64,000 bases of DNA from Homoserinimonas sp044769865 (lineage in GTDB: Bacteria; Actinomycetota; Actinomycetes; Actinomycetales; Microbacteriaceae). The stretch is taken from NCBI RefSeq assembly GCF_044769865.1, contig NZ_JBIZWA010000001.1:1178001-1242000 (forward strand), given 5' to 3'. Of this stretch, positions 17,003 through 24,664 are shown one piece after another. The notes under the pieces were generated by a model. It did no database searches. It was not told the DNA's origin and saw only the letters and a program-made list of their open reading frames with translations. The translations under genes and the position numbers were made by a program. The first letter of the stretch is position 1. Every line of letters starts with the position of its first letter.

Positions 17003-17536
17003 ATGATCATGGTCACACTGTGGGACCGGGTGTTCCGGCCGGTGACGAAGGCGTTTGCCGTCGTCTCCGCGGTGCTCTGCGGTGCCCTCGCGCTGCTCCT
17101 CACGGCTGAAGTCGTGATGCGAGCCACGACAGGGGGCTCCATCCGGGGCCTCTTCGAGATCGCAGAGCTCGCCCTCGTGATGACCGTGTTCCTCGGCTTC
17201 GCGCAGGCGGAGGTGAACGGCACGCACGTCCGCGTCACCCTGCTGACCGACCGGCTGCGGCCGGCCGTCGCCAACCGCCTGCGCGGAGTCGCCCTGCTCC
17301 TGGCGTGCGTATTCCTGGCCTGGATGAGCATCGAGCTCGTCGAGCGTGCCATGAACTCCTTCGTCGGGGGCGAATACCGCACCGGACTGTTGAACTTCCC
17401 GGTATGGCCATCGCGGGCATTCGTCGCCTTCGGCACGAGCCTCCTCACGATCGTTGCGCTCGCGAAATCACTCGTCCTCCTGACCGGTCGCACGCCGTCC
17501 GGTCTCACCGAGACCACAGAGGGGGGTGCTGTCTGA
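17003..17536 (+). CDS. TRAP transporter small permease (DctQ family)
   Basis: 177-aa membrane protein with four predicted helices, beginning MIMVTLWDRVFRPVTK. It carries the DctQ-type segment ELALVMTVFLGFAQAEVNGTHVRV. It is the structural partner of the large permease, whose ATG overlaps its stop by one base (TGATG). Confidence 0.85.
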   Translation: MIMVTLWDRVFRPVTKAFAVVSAVLCGALALLLTAEVVMRATTGGSIRGLFEIAELALVMTVFLGFAQAEVNGTHVRVTLLTDRLRPAVANRLRGVALLLACVFLAWMSIELVERAMNSFVGGEYRTGLLNFPVWPSRAFVAFGTSLLTIVALAKSLVLLTGRTPSGLTETTEGGAV

Positions 17537-18954
17537 TGTCGGCAGAACTCATCGTCGTCATCGTCCTGGCGCTCTTCTTCCTGATGCTCGCCATCGAGGT
17601 GCCCGTCGCATTCGCGCTCGGCTTCTCCGGCATCATCGGCGCCGTCATGCTCCACTCGTTCCGAGTCGCCGACAGCGTGCTCGCCAACGTGCCCTACGAG
17701 TCCACCGCCAAGTTCTCGCTCATCGTCATACCCCTCTACATAATGCTCGGGGCGATGGCGACACAGGCGCGGATTCCCGAGCGCGTCTACACCGTGATCA
17801 ACAGGGTCGCGGGCCGCTTCAAGGGTGGTCTCGCGATCGCAACGATCGGCGCCAGCGGCGGCTTCGCTGCCGTCTCAGGCTCGAGTGTCGCCACCGCCGC
17901 CACGCTCGGCAAGATCTCCGTGCACCAGATGATCCGCCACGGCTACTCGGCCCAGCTCGCCACCGGCATCGTTGCGATCGGTGCGACCCTCGGCATACTG
18001 ATCCCGCCCAGCATCATCATGATCATGTACTCGATCATGAGCGGCGAGTCGATCGGGCAGCTCTTCAGCGCGGGCATCATCCCGGGCATCCTGTCGGCGG
18101 TCGCCTATGTGATCACCGCACTCATCCTCGTCAAGCGCGAGGGGTCCAAGGTCACCGACAACGCCGAGGTGCTGGAACGCATCGGCGCCGCAGAGGCTGG
18201 CGAACCGGTCGTCGCGGGCAGGCCGGCCACCACGCGCGCCGCAGGCGGCTCCGACCTCGCCGAGTCGAAGTCGAGCTCGCTCTTCGCCGAGATGCGCAGC
18301 CTGGTCTGGCTGGTCATCATCGTCGGCGTCGTCGTGCTGAGCATCTTCACGGGCCTCACGACCCTGTCGGAGTCCGCCGCCGTTGCCGCCCTCGTGGCCA
18401 CCATCGCCGTGATCGCCGAACACTTCCGTTCGGGCCTTCGCTCGGTCGTGGCGCGCATCCGTGACGGGCTCGCGGAGGCGGCATCCGTCACCAGCATGGC
18501 TTTCGCCGTCGTCGTGGGAGCGGGAATCTTCGCCTACTTCTTGGTATCTGCTCGCGTGCCGAACAACCTGTCGCGATTCCTGTCGGAGCTGGACGTGCCG
18601 CCGATGCTGATCGTCGTGCTCATCCTGCTGCTGATGGTGCCGCTTGGCATGTTCCTCGACTCCCTCGCGGTCGTCGTGATCGTCGTGCCGATCGTCTACC
18701 CGACGATCATCGAGCTCGGCTTCGACGGGGTGTGGTTCGCGATCCTTCTCGTCAAGATGATCGAGATCGGCCTCCTCACGCCGCCCGTCGGCATGAACTG
18801 CTTCGTCATCTCGGGAGTCACCGGTATCAAGTTGGAGACGGTATTCAAGGGTGTCGCGCCGTTCCTCCTCTGCGAGGCGGTCATCGTCGGCATCCTGCTC
18901 GCCTTCCCCGACATCGTGCTCTGGTTGCCCGAGATCGTCGCAGCATCGAGATAG
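17536..18954 (+). CDS. TRAP transporter large permease (DctM family)
   Basis: 472-aa polytopic membrane protein that moves the substrate using a sodium gradient. Family segments include FKGGLAIATIGASGGFAAVSGSS, LGILIPPSIIMIMYS and LLTPPVGMNCFVISG. DctM proteins are normally ~425-430 aa; the surplus is a charged, low-complexity loop near residues 210-255 (EAGEPVVAGRPATTRAAGG region) between the two halves. The start is placed at the ATG overlapping the DctQ stop. Confidence 0.9.
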   Translation: MSAELIVVIVLALFFLMLAIEVPVAFALGFSGIIGAVMLHSFRVADSVLANVPYESTAKFSLIVIPLYIMLGAMATQARIPERVYTVINRVAGRFKGGLAIATIGASGGFAAVSGSSVATAATLGKISVHQMIRHGYSAQLATGIVAIGATLGILIPPSIIMIMYSIMSGESIGQLFSAGIIPGILSAVAYVITALILVKREGSKVTDNAEVLERIGAAEAGEPVVAGRPATTRAAGGSDLAESKSSSLFAEMRSLVWLVIIVGVVVLSIFTGLTTLSESAAVAALVATIAVIAEHFRSGLRSVVARIRDGLAEAASVTSMAFAVVVGAGIFAYFLVSARVPNNLSRFLSELDVPPMLIVVLILLLMVPLGMFLDSLAVVVIVVPIVYPTIIELGFDGVWFAILLVKMIEIGLLTPPVGMNCFVISGVTGIKLETVFKGVAPFLLCEAVIVGILLAFPDIVLWLPEIVAASR

Positions 18955-18961
18955 GAACAAC

Positions 18962-19726
18962 ATGGTCATGCTGAAGCACGACGAGACTCGAGCGCCGCTC
19001 GTCGGCGGCTGGCTCGGCACGCGTTCGCCCGCCGTGGTGGATGCGTGCCGGGAGGCAGGGCTCGAGTTCGTCGTGCTCGACACCCAGCACAGTGCCCTCA
19101 CCCTGGGGGACTGTGCCGAGCTCCTCGCCGGTGTCGAGGCCGACGACTTCTCGGTGCTCGTGCGCGTCGATTCGAATGACCACGCACAGATCGGCAAGGC
19201 GCTCGACTTCGGCGCATCCGCTGTCATCGTGCCGCTCGTGGAGACTGCCGAGCAGGCTGCCGCCGCCGCGAGCGCATGCAGGTTCCCGCCGCTCGGCACG
19301 CGCAGCTACGGACCGGTGCGTCGCGATATCTCTTCGGCATCCCCAACGGAACTCGACGAGCGGGCATCGCTCTTCGTCATGATCGAGACGACGCTGGGGC
19401 TGCAGAATGCGGCCGAGATTGCCGCGACCCCGGGCGTCGACGGCATCTTCGTCGGTCCGGCGGACCTCTCCATCTCGCTCGGGCTCGCGCCGCACCGCGC
19501 CTTCGACACCGACCAGCTCGAGGAATATTTCAGGGCGTTGCGGCGCTTGGCCGACGAGAACCGCCTCATGCTCGGCACGCTCGGCCTCGACGCGGATTCG
19601 ACTCGCAAATGGCTGGACTACGGATGCGACCTGGTCGCCGTCGTGACAGCTGAGCGACGTCTGCTCGGCGATGCGGTCACCCGGCTGGCGGGCGACATCC
19701 GGGTTCGCGGTAGCGTCGAGGGGTGA
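18962..19726 (+). CDS. HpcH/HpaI-family 2-oxo acid aldolase
   Basis: 254-aa class II (metal-dependent) pyruvate aldolase-like enzyme. Start ATG 7 nt after the DctM stop; a second ATG two codons later is equally possible. It shows GGWLGTRSPAVVD, the metal ligand Glu in MIETTLGLQNA and the Asp in VDGIFVGPADLSISLGL. The usual reaction is cleavage of a 4-hydroxy-2-oxo acid to pyruvate plus an aldehyde. As the last gene of the GntR-TRAP operon it probably carries out the terminal cleavage of the imported acid. The stop overlaps the next gene's GTG. Confidence 0.88.
   Translation: MVMLKHDETRAPLVGGWLGTRSPAVVDACREAGLEFVVLDTQHSALTLGDCAELLAGVEADDFSVLVRVDSNDHAQIGKALDFGASAVIVPLVETAEQAAAAASACRFPPLGTRSYGPVRRDISSASPTELDERASLFVMIETTLGLQNAAEIAATPGVDGIFVGPADLSISLGLAPHRAFDTDQLEEYFRALRRLADENRLMLGTLGLDADSTRKWLDYGCDLVAVVTAERRLLGDAVTRLAGDIRVRGSVEG
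19711..19716 (+). promoter_or_regulatory. -10 box of a leaderless methyltransferase promoter
   Basis: TAGCGT lies 6 nt before the GTG at 19723, inside the end of the aldolase gene, so the methyltransferase can be transcribed independently of the catabolic operon. Confidence 0.5.
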
Positions 19727-20358
19727 CCGAGCCGAACCCCACCCACGAGCTGTCGACCCATGGTGTCGGGCCGTGGCAGGGAGAGTGGCCCACCGAAGAG
19801 CACTACGACCCCGAGCTGCTCGAGCGCGGCGACACCCGAAACGTCATCGACCGCTACCGCTATTGGCGCATGGAGGCGATCGTCGCCGACCTGGACGAGC
19901 ACCGGCATCCGTTCCATGTGGCGATCGAGAACTGGCAGCACGACATGAACATCGGGTCGATCGTGCGCAGCGCCAACGCCTTCGCCGCCGACAGCGTGCA
20001 CATCATCGGCCGCCGCCGCTGGAACAAGCGCGGCGCCATGGTCACCGACCGCTACCAACACGTCCTGCATCACGAGGATGTCGCATCCTTCGTCGACTGG
20101 GCCCGCAGCGAGGGCCTGCCGATCATCGCGATCGACAACGTCGAGGGCAGCGTCATCATCGAGACCTTCGACCTGCCGGAGCGCTGCGTGCTGCTCTTCG
20201 GGCAGGAGGGGCCGGGCCTGTCGGAGCCCGCGATCGAGGCGGCGGATGCCGTGGTCGAGATCTCGCAGTTCGGCTCGACACGGTCGATCAATGCGTCGGC
20301 GGCGGCCGCTGTCGCGATGCACGCGTGGGTGACGCAGCACGTGGAGTTCCCCGGCTGA
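19723..20358 (+). CDS. TrmH/SpoU-family RNA 2'-O-methyltransferase
   Basis: 211-aa SPOUT methyltransferase that transfers methyl from AdoMet to a ribose 2'-OH in tRNA or rRNA. The three SpoU motifs are visible: NIGSIVRSANAFAADSVH, LLFGQEGPGLS and FGSTRSINASAAAAVAMHAW. The ~55-residue N-terminal extension (GEWPTEEHYDPELL) occurs in actinobacterial members. It overlaps the aldolase gene by 4 bp but has its own -10 box. The exact RNA target is unknown. Confidence 0.9.
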   Translation: MTEPNPTHELSTHGVGPWQGEWPTEEHYDPELLERGDTRNVIDRYRYWRMEAIVADLDEHRHPFHVAIENWQHDMNIGSIVRSANAFAADSVHIIGRRRWNKRGAMVTDRYQHVLHHEDVASFVDWARSEGLPIIAIDNVEGSVIIETFDLPERCVLLFGQEGPGLSEPAIEAADAVVEISQFGSTRSINASAAAAVAMHAWVTQHVEFPG

Positions 20359-20424
20359 CTTTCCCAACTCAGGAGTGTCTGGCCGGGCCGACCGTCACGG
20401 CACCTGACTCCTGAGTTATGAAAG
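20359..20424. repeat. Intergenic palindrome IR-4 (family B)
   Basis: Arms 20359-20376 and 20407-20424 pair over 18 positions with two mismatches (core AACTCAGGAGT / ACTCCTGAGTT, outer CTTTC / GAAAG). It starts right after the methyltransferase stop and ends 10 nt before the selO stop, between convergent genes. Its arm resembles the one at 27878-27896. Confidence 0.8.
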
Positions 20425-20433
20425 GGGGCTCGC

Positions 20434-21876
20434 TCAGGTGCCGCAGAAGGTCTGGTAGGTGCCGAAGTCGTCGGCGCCGGGGGCCGCGTAGTGCTCGAGC
20501 CCGGCGCGCTCCGTGTAGGGATCGGACACTGCAGCGAGGAGACCTTCCAGGGCCGCGAGGTCGCCGTCGGTCGCCGCGGCCAGAGCCTGCTCGACCAAGT
20601 GATTGCGAGGGATGTAGAGCGGGTTGACTCGGCGCATGAGCTCGGCATCCGGCCCGAGCATCCGCCACTGCTCCACCCAGGCGTCGAAGGCCGTGGGGTC
20701 GAGGAAGAGCTCGCGCGCCGGCCCGACATCACCGCTGGCGGCGGCGCCGAGGCGGCGGAAGAACGAGGTGTACTCCACCCGGTGCGCGCCCAGGATGCCG
20801 TGGAGTTCCGCAACGAGCGGCGTCGGCTCGCTGAGTCCCAGCTTCTGCAGCATGCCCGCCTCCCACGCGGCCGTGTACTCGCCGCGGAACGCGCCGAGCG
20901 CCTCGACGGCAAGCTCGATCGCGCGCTCCTCCTCCTCGTGGAACAGCGGCAGCAGGGCCTCGGCGAAGCGGGCGAGGTTCCACTCGCCGATCGCCGGCTG
21001 GTTGCCGTAGGCGTAGCGGCCCTGCTGGTCGATCGAGCTGTAGACGGTCGCGGGGTCGTACGCCCCCATGAATGCGCATGGGCCGAAGTCGATGCTCTCG
21101 CCCGAGATGGTCATGTTGTCGGTGTTCATGACGCCGTGGATGAAGCCCACGAGCATCCACCGGGCGATGAGCGACGCCTGCGCCGACACGACGGCGCGAT
21201 AGAGGGCGAGGTACGGATGCTCGGCGCTCGCCGCATCGGGATAGTGCCGGCTGATCGCGTGGTCGGCGAGGCGCCGCAGCAGCTCGGTGTCGCCCGTGCC
21301 GCGCGCGTACTGGAAGCTGCCGACGCGCAGGTGGCTGCTCGCGACGCGGGCGAGCACGGCGCCGGGGAGCACGGTCTCGCGCTGCACGGGGCGGCCCGTC
21401 GCGACGACCGCGAGCGAGCGGGTCGTGGGGATGCCGAGCCCGTGCATGGCCTCGCTGATGATGTACTCGCGCAGCATCGGGCCGACGGCGGCGCGGCCGT
21501 CGCCGCCGCGCGCGAACGGTGTGCGACCCGAACCCTTGAGGTGCAGGTCGAGGAGCCGGCCGTCGACCTCGAGTTCGCCCAGGAGCAGCGCCCGCCCGTC
21601 TCCCAGCCGGGGCGAGTAGCCGCCGAACTGGTGGCCCGCGTAGGCCTGCGCGACCGGGGTGGCTCCCTCCGGCACATGGTTGCCCACCAGCATCCGGAGC
21701 CATTCAATGCTCCGCAACTCCTCCGGGTCGAGGCCGAGCTCGGCGGCGAGGGGTTCGTTGAGTGCGAGCATCCGCGGTTCCGGGGCCTCCTCGGCCTGCC
21801 ATTCGATGGCCATCTCGGGCAGTTCGCGGGCGAAGCGGTTGCCGAGTGCGATGTTCAACTGCGTGGTGGCGCTCAT
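20434..21876 (-). CDS. selO: Protein adenylyltransferase SelO (YdiU/UPF0061)
   Basis: 480-aa pseudokinase-fold enzyme that AMPylates Ser/Thr/Tyr of target proteins and is linked to redox stress. Key stretches: YAGHQFGGYSPRLGDGRA, the nucleotide-site lysine in LHLKGSGRTPFARGGDGRAA, REYIISEAMHGLGIPTTRSL, VMNTDNMTISGESIDFGPCA (catalytic Asp residues) and the C-terminal cysteine in TYQTFCGT that replaces selenocysteine of eukaryotic SelO. Full length. It stands alone, convergent with the methyltransferase and divergent from a D-amino-acid dehydrogenase-like gene. Confidence 0.93.
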   Translation of the reverse strand: MSATTQLNIALGNRFARELPEMAIEWQAEEAPEPRMLALNEPLAAELGLDPEELRSIEWLRMLVGNHVPEGATPVAQAYAGHQFGGYSPRLGDGRALLLGELEVDGRLLDLHLKGSGRTPFARGGDGRAAVGPMLREYIISEAMHGLGIPTTRSLAVVATGRPVQRETVLPGAVLARVASSHLRVGSFQYARGTGDTELLRRLADHAISRHYPDAASAEHPYLALYRAVVSAQASLIARWMLVGFIHGVMNTDNMTISGESIDFGPCAFMGAYDPATVYSSIDQQGRYAYGNQPAIGEWNLARFAEALLPLFHEEEERAIELAVEALGAFRGEYTAAWEAGMLQKLGLSEPTPLVAELHGILGAHRVEYTSFFRRLGAAASGDVGPARELFLDPTAFDAWVEQWRMLGPDAELMRRVNPLYIPRNHLVEQALAAATDGDLAALEGLLAAVSDPYTERAGLEHYAAPGADDFGTYQTFCGT

Positions 21877-21923
21877 GCGTGCGACGATACGCCGCGATGG
21901 TGACCTCCCGCTGGGTGCGGGAC

Positions 21924-21929
21924 TAGGGT
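21924..21929 (+). promoter_or_regulatory. -10 box of a leaderless FAD-oxidoreductase promoter
   Basis: TAGGGT followed by 7 nt (GACGAGC) and ATG at 21937. This spacing argues for the ATG rather than the GTG at 21928, which overlaps the box. Confidence 0.55.
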
Positions 21930-21936
21930 GACGAGC

Positions 21937-23193
21937 ATGCGAAGCGTGATCGTTGTTGGGGCGGGGATCGTCGGCCTGAGCACAGCGTGGTTCCTGCAGG
22001 AGCGCGGGGTCGAGGTCACGGTCATCGATCGCGGCGAGGTCGGACTCGGGGCATCGTGGGGCAACGCTGGCTGGATCGCCCCGGCCCTCACGCTGCCGCT
22101 GCCGGAACCCGCGATCTTCCGTTACGGCGTCAAGGCTGTCGTGAGCCCGAGCTCACCCGTGTACGTGCCGCTCGCGGCTGACGCGAAGCTGCTGCGCTTC
22201 CTCGCGGGCTTCGCCTGGCACTCCACCCCGCGCAAGTGGCGGGCCAACATGGAGACCTTCGCCGAGATCAACAAGTGGAGCGTCGACTCCTTCGACGTGC
22301 TCGCCGACGGAGGCGTCGAGGACCGCACCATCACGGCCGATCCCTTCCTCACCGGGTTCACGAGCGAACGCGACCGCCAAGGTCTTCGACACGAGTTCGC
22401 CGAGATCGAGAAGCGCGGCGGCGAGGTCGACTACGAGCTCATCTCCGGCGAGGAGCTGCGTGCGCTCGAGCCGGCCATCAGTGCGGAGGTGACCCACGGC
22501 ATCCGTATCGCGGGGCAGCGCTACATCAACCCGCCCCTCTTCGTGCGTTCGCTCGCCGACGCCGTCGAGGCGCGCGGGGGCACCATCATCACCTCAACCA
22601 CCGTGACGGATGTCACGGACACCGGTTCGCACGTCTCTGTCGAGGTCGACCAGCCACAGGCCGGTGGCGCATCGCCGTGGGAGCTCCAGGCCGACGCCGT
22701 CGTGATCGCGAGCGGCACGTGGTTCGGCGCGCTCACGGGCCGCTACGGTGTGCGGCAGGTCGTGCAGGCGGGGCGTGGGTACAGCTTCAGCGTGCGCCCG
22801 GACGCCGTGCCGGAGCATCCGATCTACTTCCCCGCACAGCGGGTCGCGTGTACGCCCCTCGGCGATCGCCTGCGGGTCGGCGGCATGATGGAGTTCCGAC
22901 CCGCGGACGCCGCGCCCGACCCGCGTCGCATCACGACGCTCGTCGAGGCGGCCCGGCCGCTGTTCGAGGGCGTCGACTGGGACGCCCGTGAGGACGAGTG
23001 GGTCGGCTCGCGTCCCTGCACGGCAGACGGCCTGCCGCTCGTGGGCGAGACGCGCTCGGCGCGGGTGCACGTTGCCGGCGGGCATGGCATGTGGGGCGTG
23101 ACCCTGGGCCCGCTCACGGGGAGGATCGTCGCGGATGCGATGACAGGCGGGCCGCGGCATCCGCTGCTGGATGCCTTTGATCCGCTGCGCTAG
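21937..23193 (+). CDS. FAD-dependent oxidoreductase, D-amino-acid dehydrogenase (DadA) family
   Basis: 418 aa from the ATG favoured by the upstream -10 box. The Rossmann dinucleotide fold at the start is VIVVGAGIVGLSTAWFLQ, followed by WGNAGWIAP, which is diagnostic of DadA-like proteins. The C-terminal FAD segment is GGHGMWGVTLGPLTGRIVAD. It oxidatively deaminates a D-amino acid or a related secondary amine, passing electrons to the membrane chain. Its TAG stop overlaps the convergent gene's stop in a shared CTAG. Confidence 0.87.
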   Translation: MRSVIVVGAGIVGLSTAWFLQERGVEVTVIDRGEVGLGASWGNAGWIAPALTLPLPEPAIFRYGVKAVVSPSSPVYVPLAADAKLLRFLAGFAWHSTPRKWRANMETFAEINKWSVDSFDVLADGGVEDRTITADPFLTGFTSERDRQGLRHEFAEIEKRGGEVDYELISGEELRALEPAISAEVTHGIRIAGQRYINPPLFVRSLADAVEARGGTIITSTTVTDVTDTGSHVSVEVDQPQAGGASPWELQADAVVIASGTWFGALTGRYGVRQVVQAGRGYSFSVRPDAVPEHPIYFPAQRVACTPLGDRLRVGGMMEFRPADAAPDPRRITTLVEAARPLFEGVDWDAREDEWVGSRPCTADGLPLVGETRSARVHVAGGHGMWGVTLGPLTGRIVADAMTGGPRHPLLDAFDPLR

Positions 23194-23510
23194 CTGGCGC
23201 CCTCATCGGATGCGCCGGGATAGAGGTCGCTGTTCTCCTCGACCGTGCGGCGCCCGAGGTCGGTGAGAACGAGGGAGTCGTCCACCGTCTCCACCATGCC
23301 GGCGGTCAGCAGCATTGTCACGGTTCGCGGGTTGAGGCTCGTGCGGGCGGGGTCGGCGAGGATCGCGAAGGGGGGACGCTCTGGGGTCCTTGGCTGCCAG
23401 GCATCGAGTCCCCAGCGGTCGATCTGCGCGAGCGTGAAGACGGATGCGATTGACAACTGCGAGGTGGAGCGGATGCGGCGGCGCGTACTGAGCAGGCTGG
23501 GGGCGGACAT
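23190..23510 (-). CDS. Hypothetical 106-aa protein, winged-helix-like
   Basis: I do not recognise it. The start is set at MSAPSLLSTRRRIRS; a GAGAGGAG ribosome site lies ~13 nt upstream, which is long, and an earlier in-frame ATG at 23570 falls inside a palindrome. The C-terminal half (SLNPRTVTMLLTAGMVETVDDS then LVLTDLGRRTVEEN) reads like a small winged-helix module. The promoter region holds two palindromes. Its stop overlaps the neighbouring stop in CTAG. It could be a small DNA-binding regulator. Confidence 0.6.
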   Translation of the reverse strand: MSAPSLLSTRRRIRSTSQLSIASVFTLAQIDRWGLDAWQPRTPERPPFAILADPARTSLNPRTVTMLLTAGMVETVDDSLVLTDLGRRTVEENSDLYPGASDEGAS

Positions 23511-23561
23511 GTTGGTGCGTGTGCTCCTCTCGCGGGGTGCGGCCCGGGGGCGGCCGCCGCT

Positions 23562-23644
23562 TGTCGGCATAAGTGCCGACACAGTCTGTACCCCGATATA
23601 ACACACGATAGCAGGTTGATCCTGAGTCCATACCACCGGTATGG
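23562..23644. promoter_or_regulatory. Two operator-like palindromes upstream of the 106-aa gene
   Basis: TGTCGGCA-N4-TGCCGACA at 23562-23581 and CCATACC-N3-GGTATGG at 23628-23644 are both perfect. Between them, on the minus strand, are AT-rich -10-like sequences (TATCGT, TATATC). Nothing else is visible in the 239-bp gap to the next gene. Confidence 0.5.
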
Positions 23645-23749
23645 GCGCCGCATCCAGGCGGTGGTGGCGTGGGTGCAGTTGGCGCGGAGAACGCCGCATT
23701 AGCCCCGGCGTACCCCGTTTGCGCGAAGCGCCAGGCGCCCGGACGGGGC

Positions 23750-24508
23750 TCAGGCGGCGATGGCCGCGCGGCGCCCGTCGAGGTCGTCGATGCGCAGCTG
23801 GAGGGTGCGGCGGTTGACCGTCAGCACGGTGCGCTCGGGGATGGCCCGCCATCCCTCGCGCTCCCAGCCGCTTGAGGCGACCGTGAAGAGTCCATCGCGC
23901 TCGAGGTAGGAGAGCGCGTAGTAGTCGGCGCCGACGAAGGCGGGCGCCTTCACGTGCTCGTCGGCGACGATGATGAGTTCGTCGGGCGTGAGGAGGAGCG
24001 CGTTGATGCTCGCCTCGACCGCAACCTCGCTAAGGCGTGCGGCGACCGTGCGCACGGCGTCGACTGGGGACGACCGGCGCAGTTCAGAGACGAGCGCGAG
24101 CATGTAGCGCTCGCTGTCGGTGTCGCCCTGGATGCCACGGCGCAGGTCGGCGTCGATGACCTGCTCGATCGCGGCGATCTCGCGGATCGAGCCGTTGTGG
24201 GCGAACGACAGGTCGCCGTGCACGAAGGGGTGTGTGTTGCGATCCGCGACGGGCAGGTCGAGCGTCGCGGCCCTCAGGTGCGTGATGGCACTCGAAACGG
24301 GCACGGAGGTCGCGGCCCGATAGTGGGCGCTGCTGTGAGCCGCCTCGGCAGCCCGGGTGATCGTGCGCTTGCCCGCGTGCTCGGCGGCCACGCCCCAGCC
24401 GTCGCCGTGGAGGCCAGCCGAGAGGGCGGTGAAGGCGTTGAAGTCGGCGCCAAGGGCATCCGGAATCGTCGTCTCATCGCGAGACACGAGTCCAAGGAGG
24501 CGGCACAT
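23750..24508 (-). CDS. Class II glutamine amidotransferase domain protein
   Basis: 252 aa starting MCRLLGLVS; after Met removal Cys2 becomes the N-terminal nucleophile, as in GATase-II/Ntn hydrolases. DGWGVAAEHAG, ITHLRAATLDLPVADRNTHPF and FAHNGSIREIAAIEQ are the typical glutamine-pocket and oxyanion segments. Stand-alone members include EgtC (ergothioneine gamma-glutamyl amidase), but no egt genes are nearby and this protein is not clearly EgtC. It has a leaderless promoter (TACGGT 7 nt before ATG). Confidence 0.85.
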   Translation of the reverse strand: MCRLLGLVSRDETTIPDALGADFNAFTALSAGLHGDGWGVAAEHAGKRTITRAAEAAHSSAHYRAATSVPVSSAITHLRAATLDLPVADRNTHPFVHGDLSFAHNGSIREIAAIEQVIDADLRRGIQGDTDSERYMLALVSELRRSSPVDAVRTVAARLSEVAVEASINALLLTPDELIIVADEHVKAPAFVGADYYALSYLERDGLFTVASSGWEREGWRAIPERTVLTVNRRTLQLRIDDLDGRRAAIAA

Positions 24509-24515
24509 GGTTATC

Positions 24516-24521
24516 ACCGTA
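24516..24521 (-). promoter_or_regulatory. -10 box of a leaderless amidotransferase promoter
   Basis: Minus-strand TACGGT, 7 nt (GATAACC) before the ATG at 24508. Confidence 0.5.
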
Positions 24522-24623
24522 TGCAGCCGTGACCGGGTGCCCAAGTCGCGCCGTCATGCTCCGTAATACAGGTCAGGGCTGAGGCATCCACAGCCTTTCT
24601 AGGCCGCTGTGAGCCGGAGCGGG

Positions 24624-24629
24624 TAGAAT
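24624..24629 (+). promoter_or_regulatory. purA promoter -10 box
   Basis: TAGAAT lies 35 nt before the purA ATG. Unlike its neighbours, purA would have a ~28-nt leader with an AAGGAT ribosome site 7-12 nt before the start. Confidence 0.55.
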
Positions 24630-24664
24630 CGGGTGTCATCCCCCTCCATTTCTAAGGATTTCGC

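Noticed and set aside
17875..19299. 474-codon minus-strand frame over the TRAP permease and aldolase
   Set aside because: Antisense to strongly recognisable DctM and HpcH genes; Asp/His/Arg-rich composition and no ribosome site.
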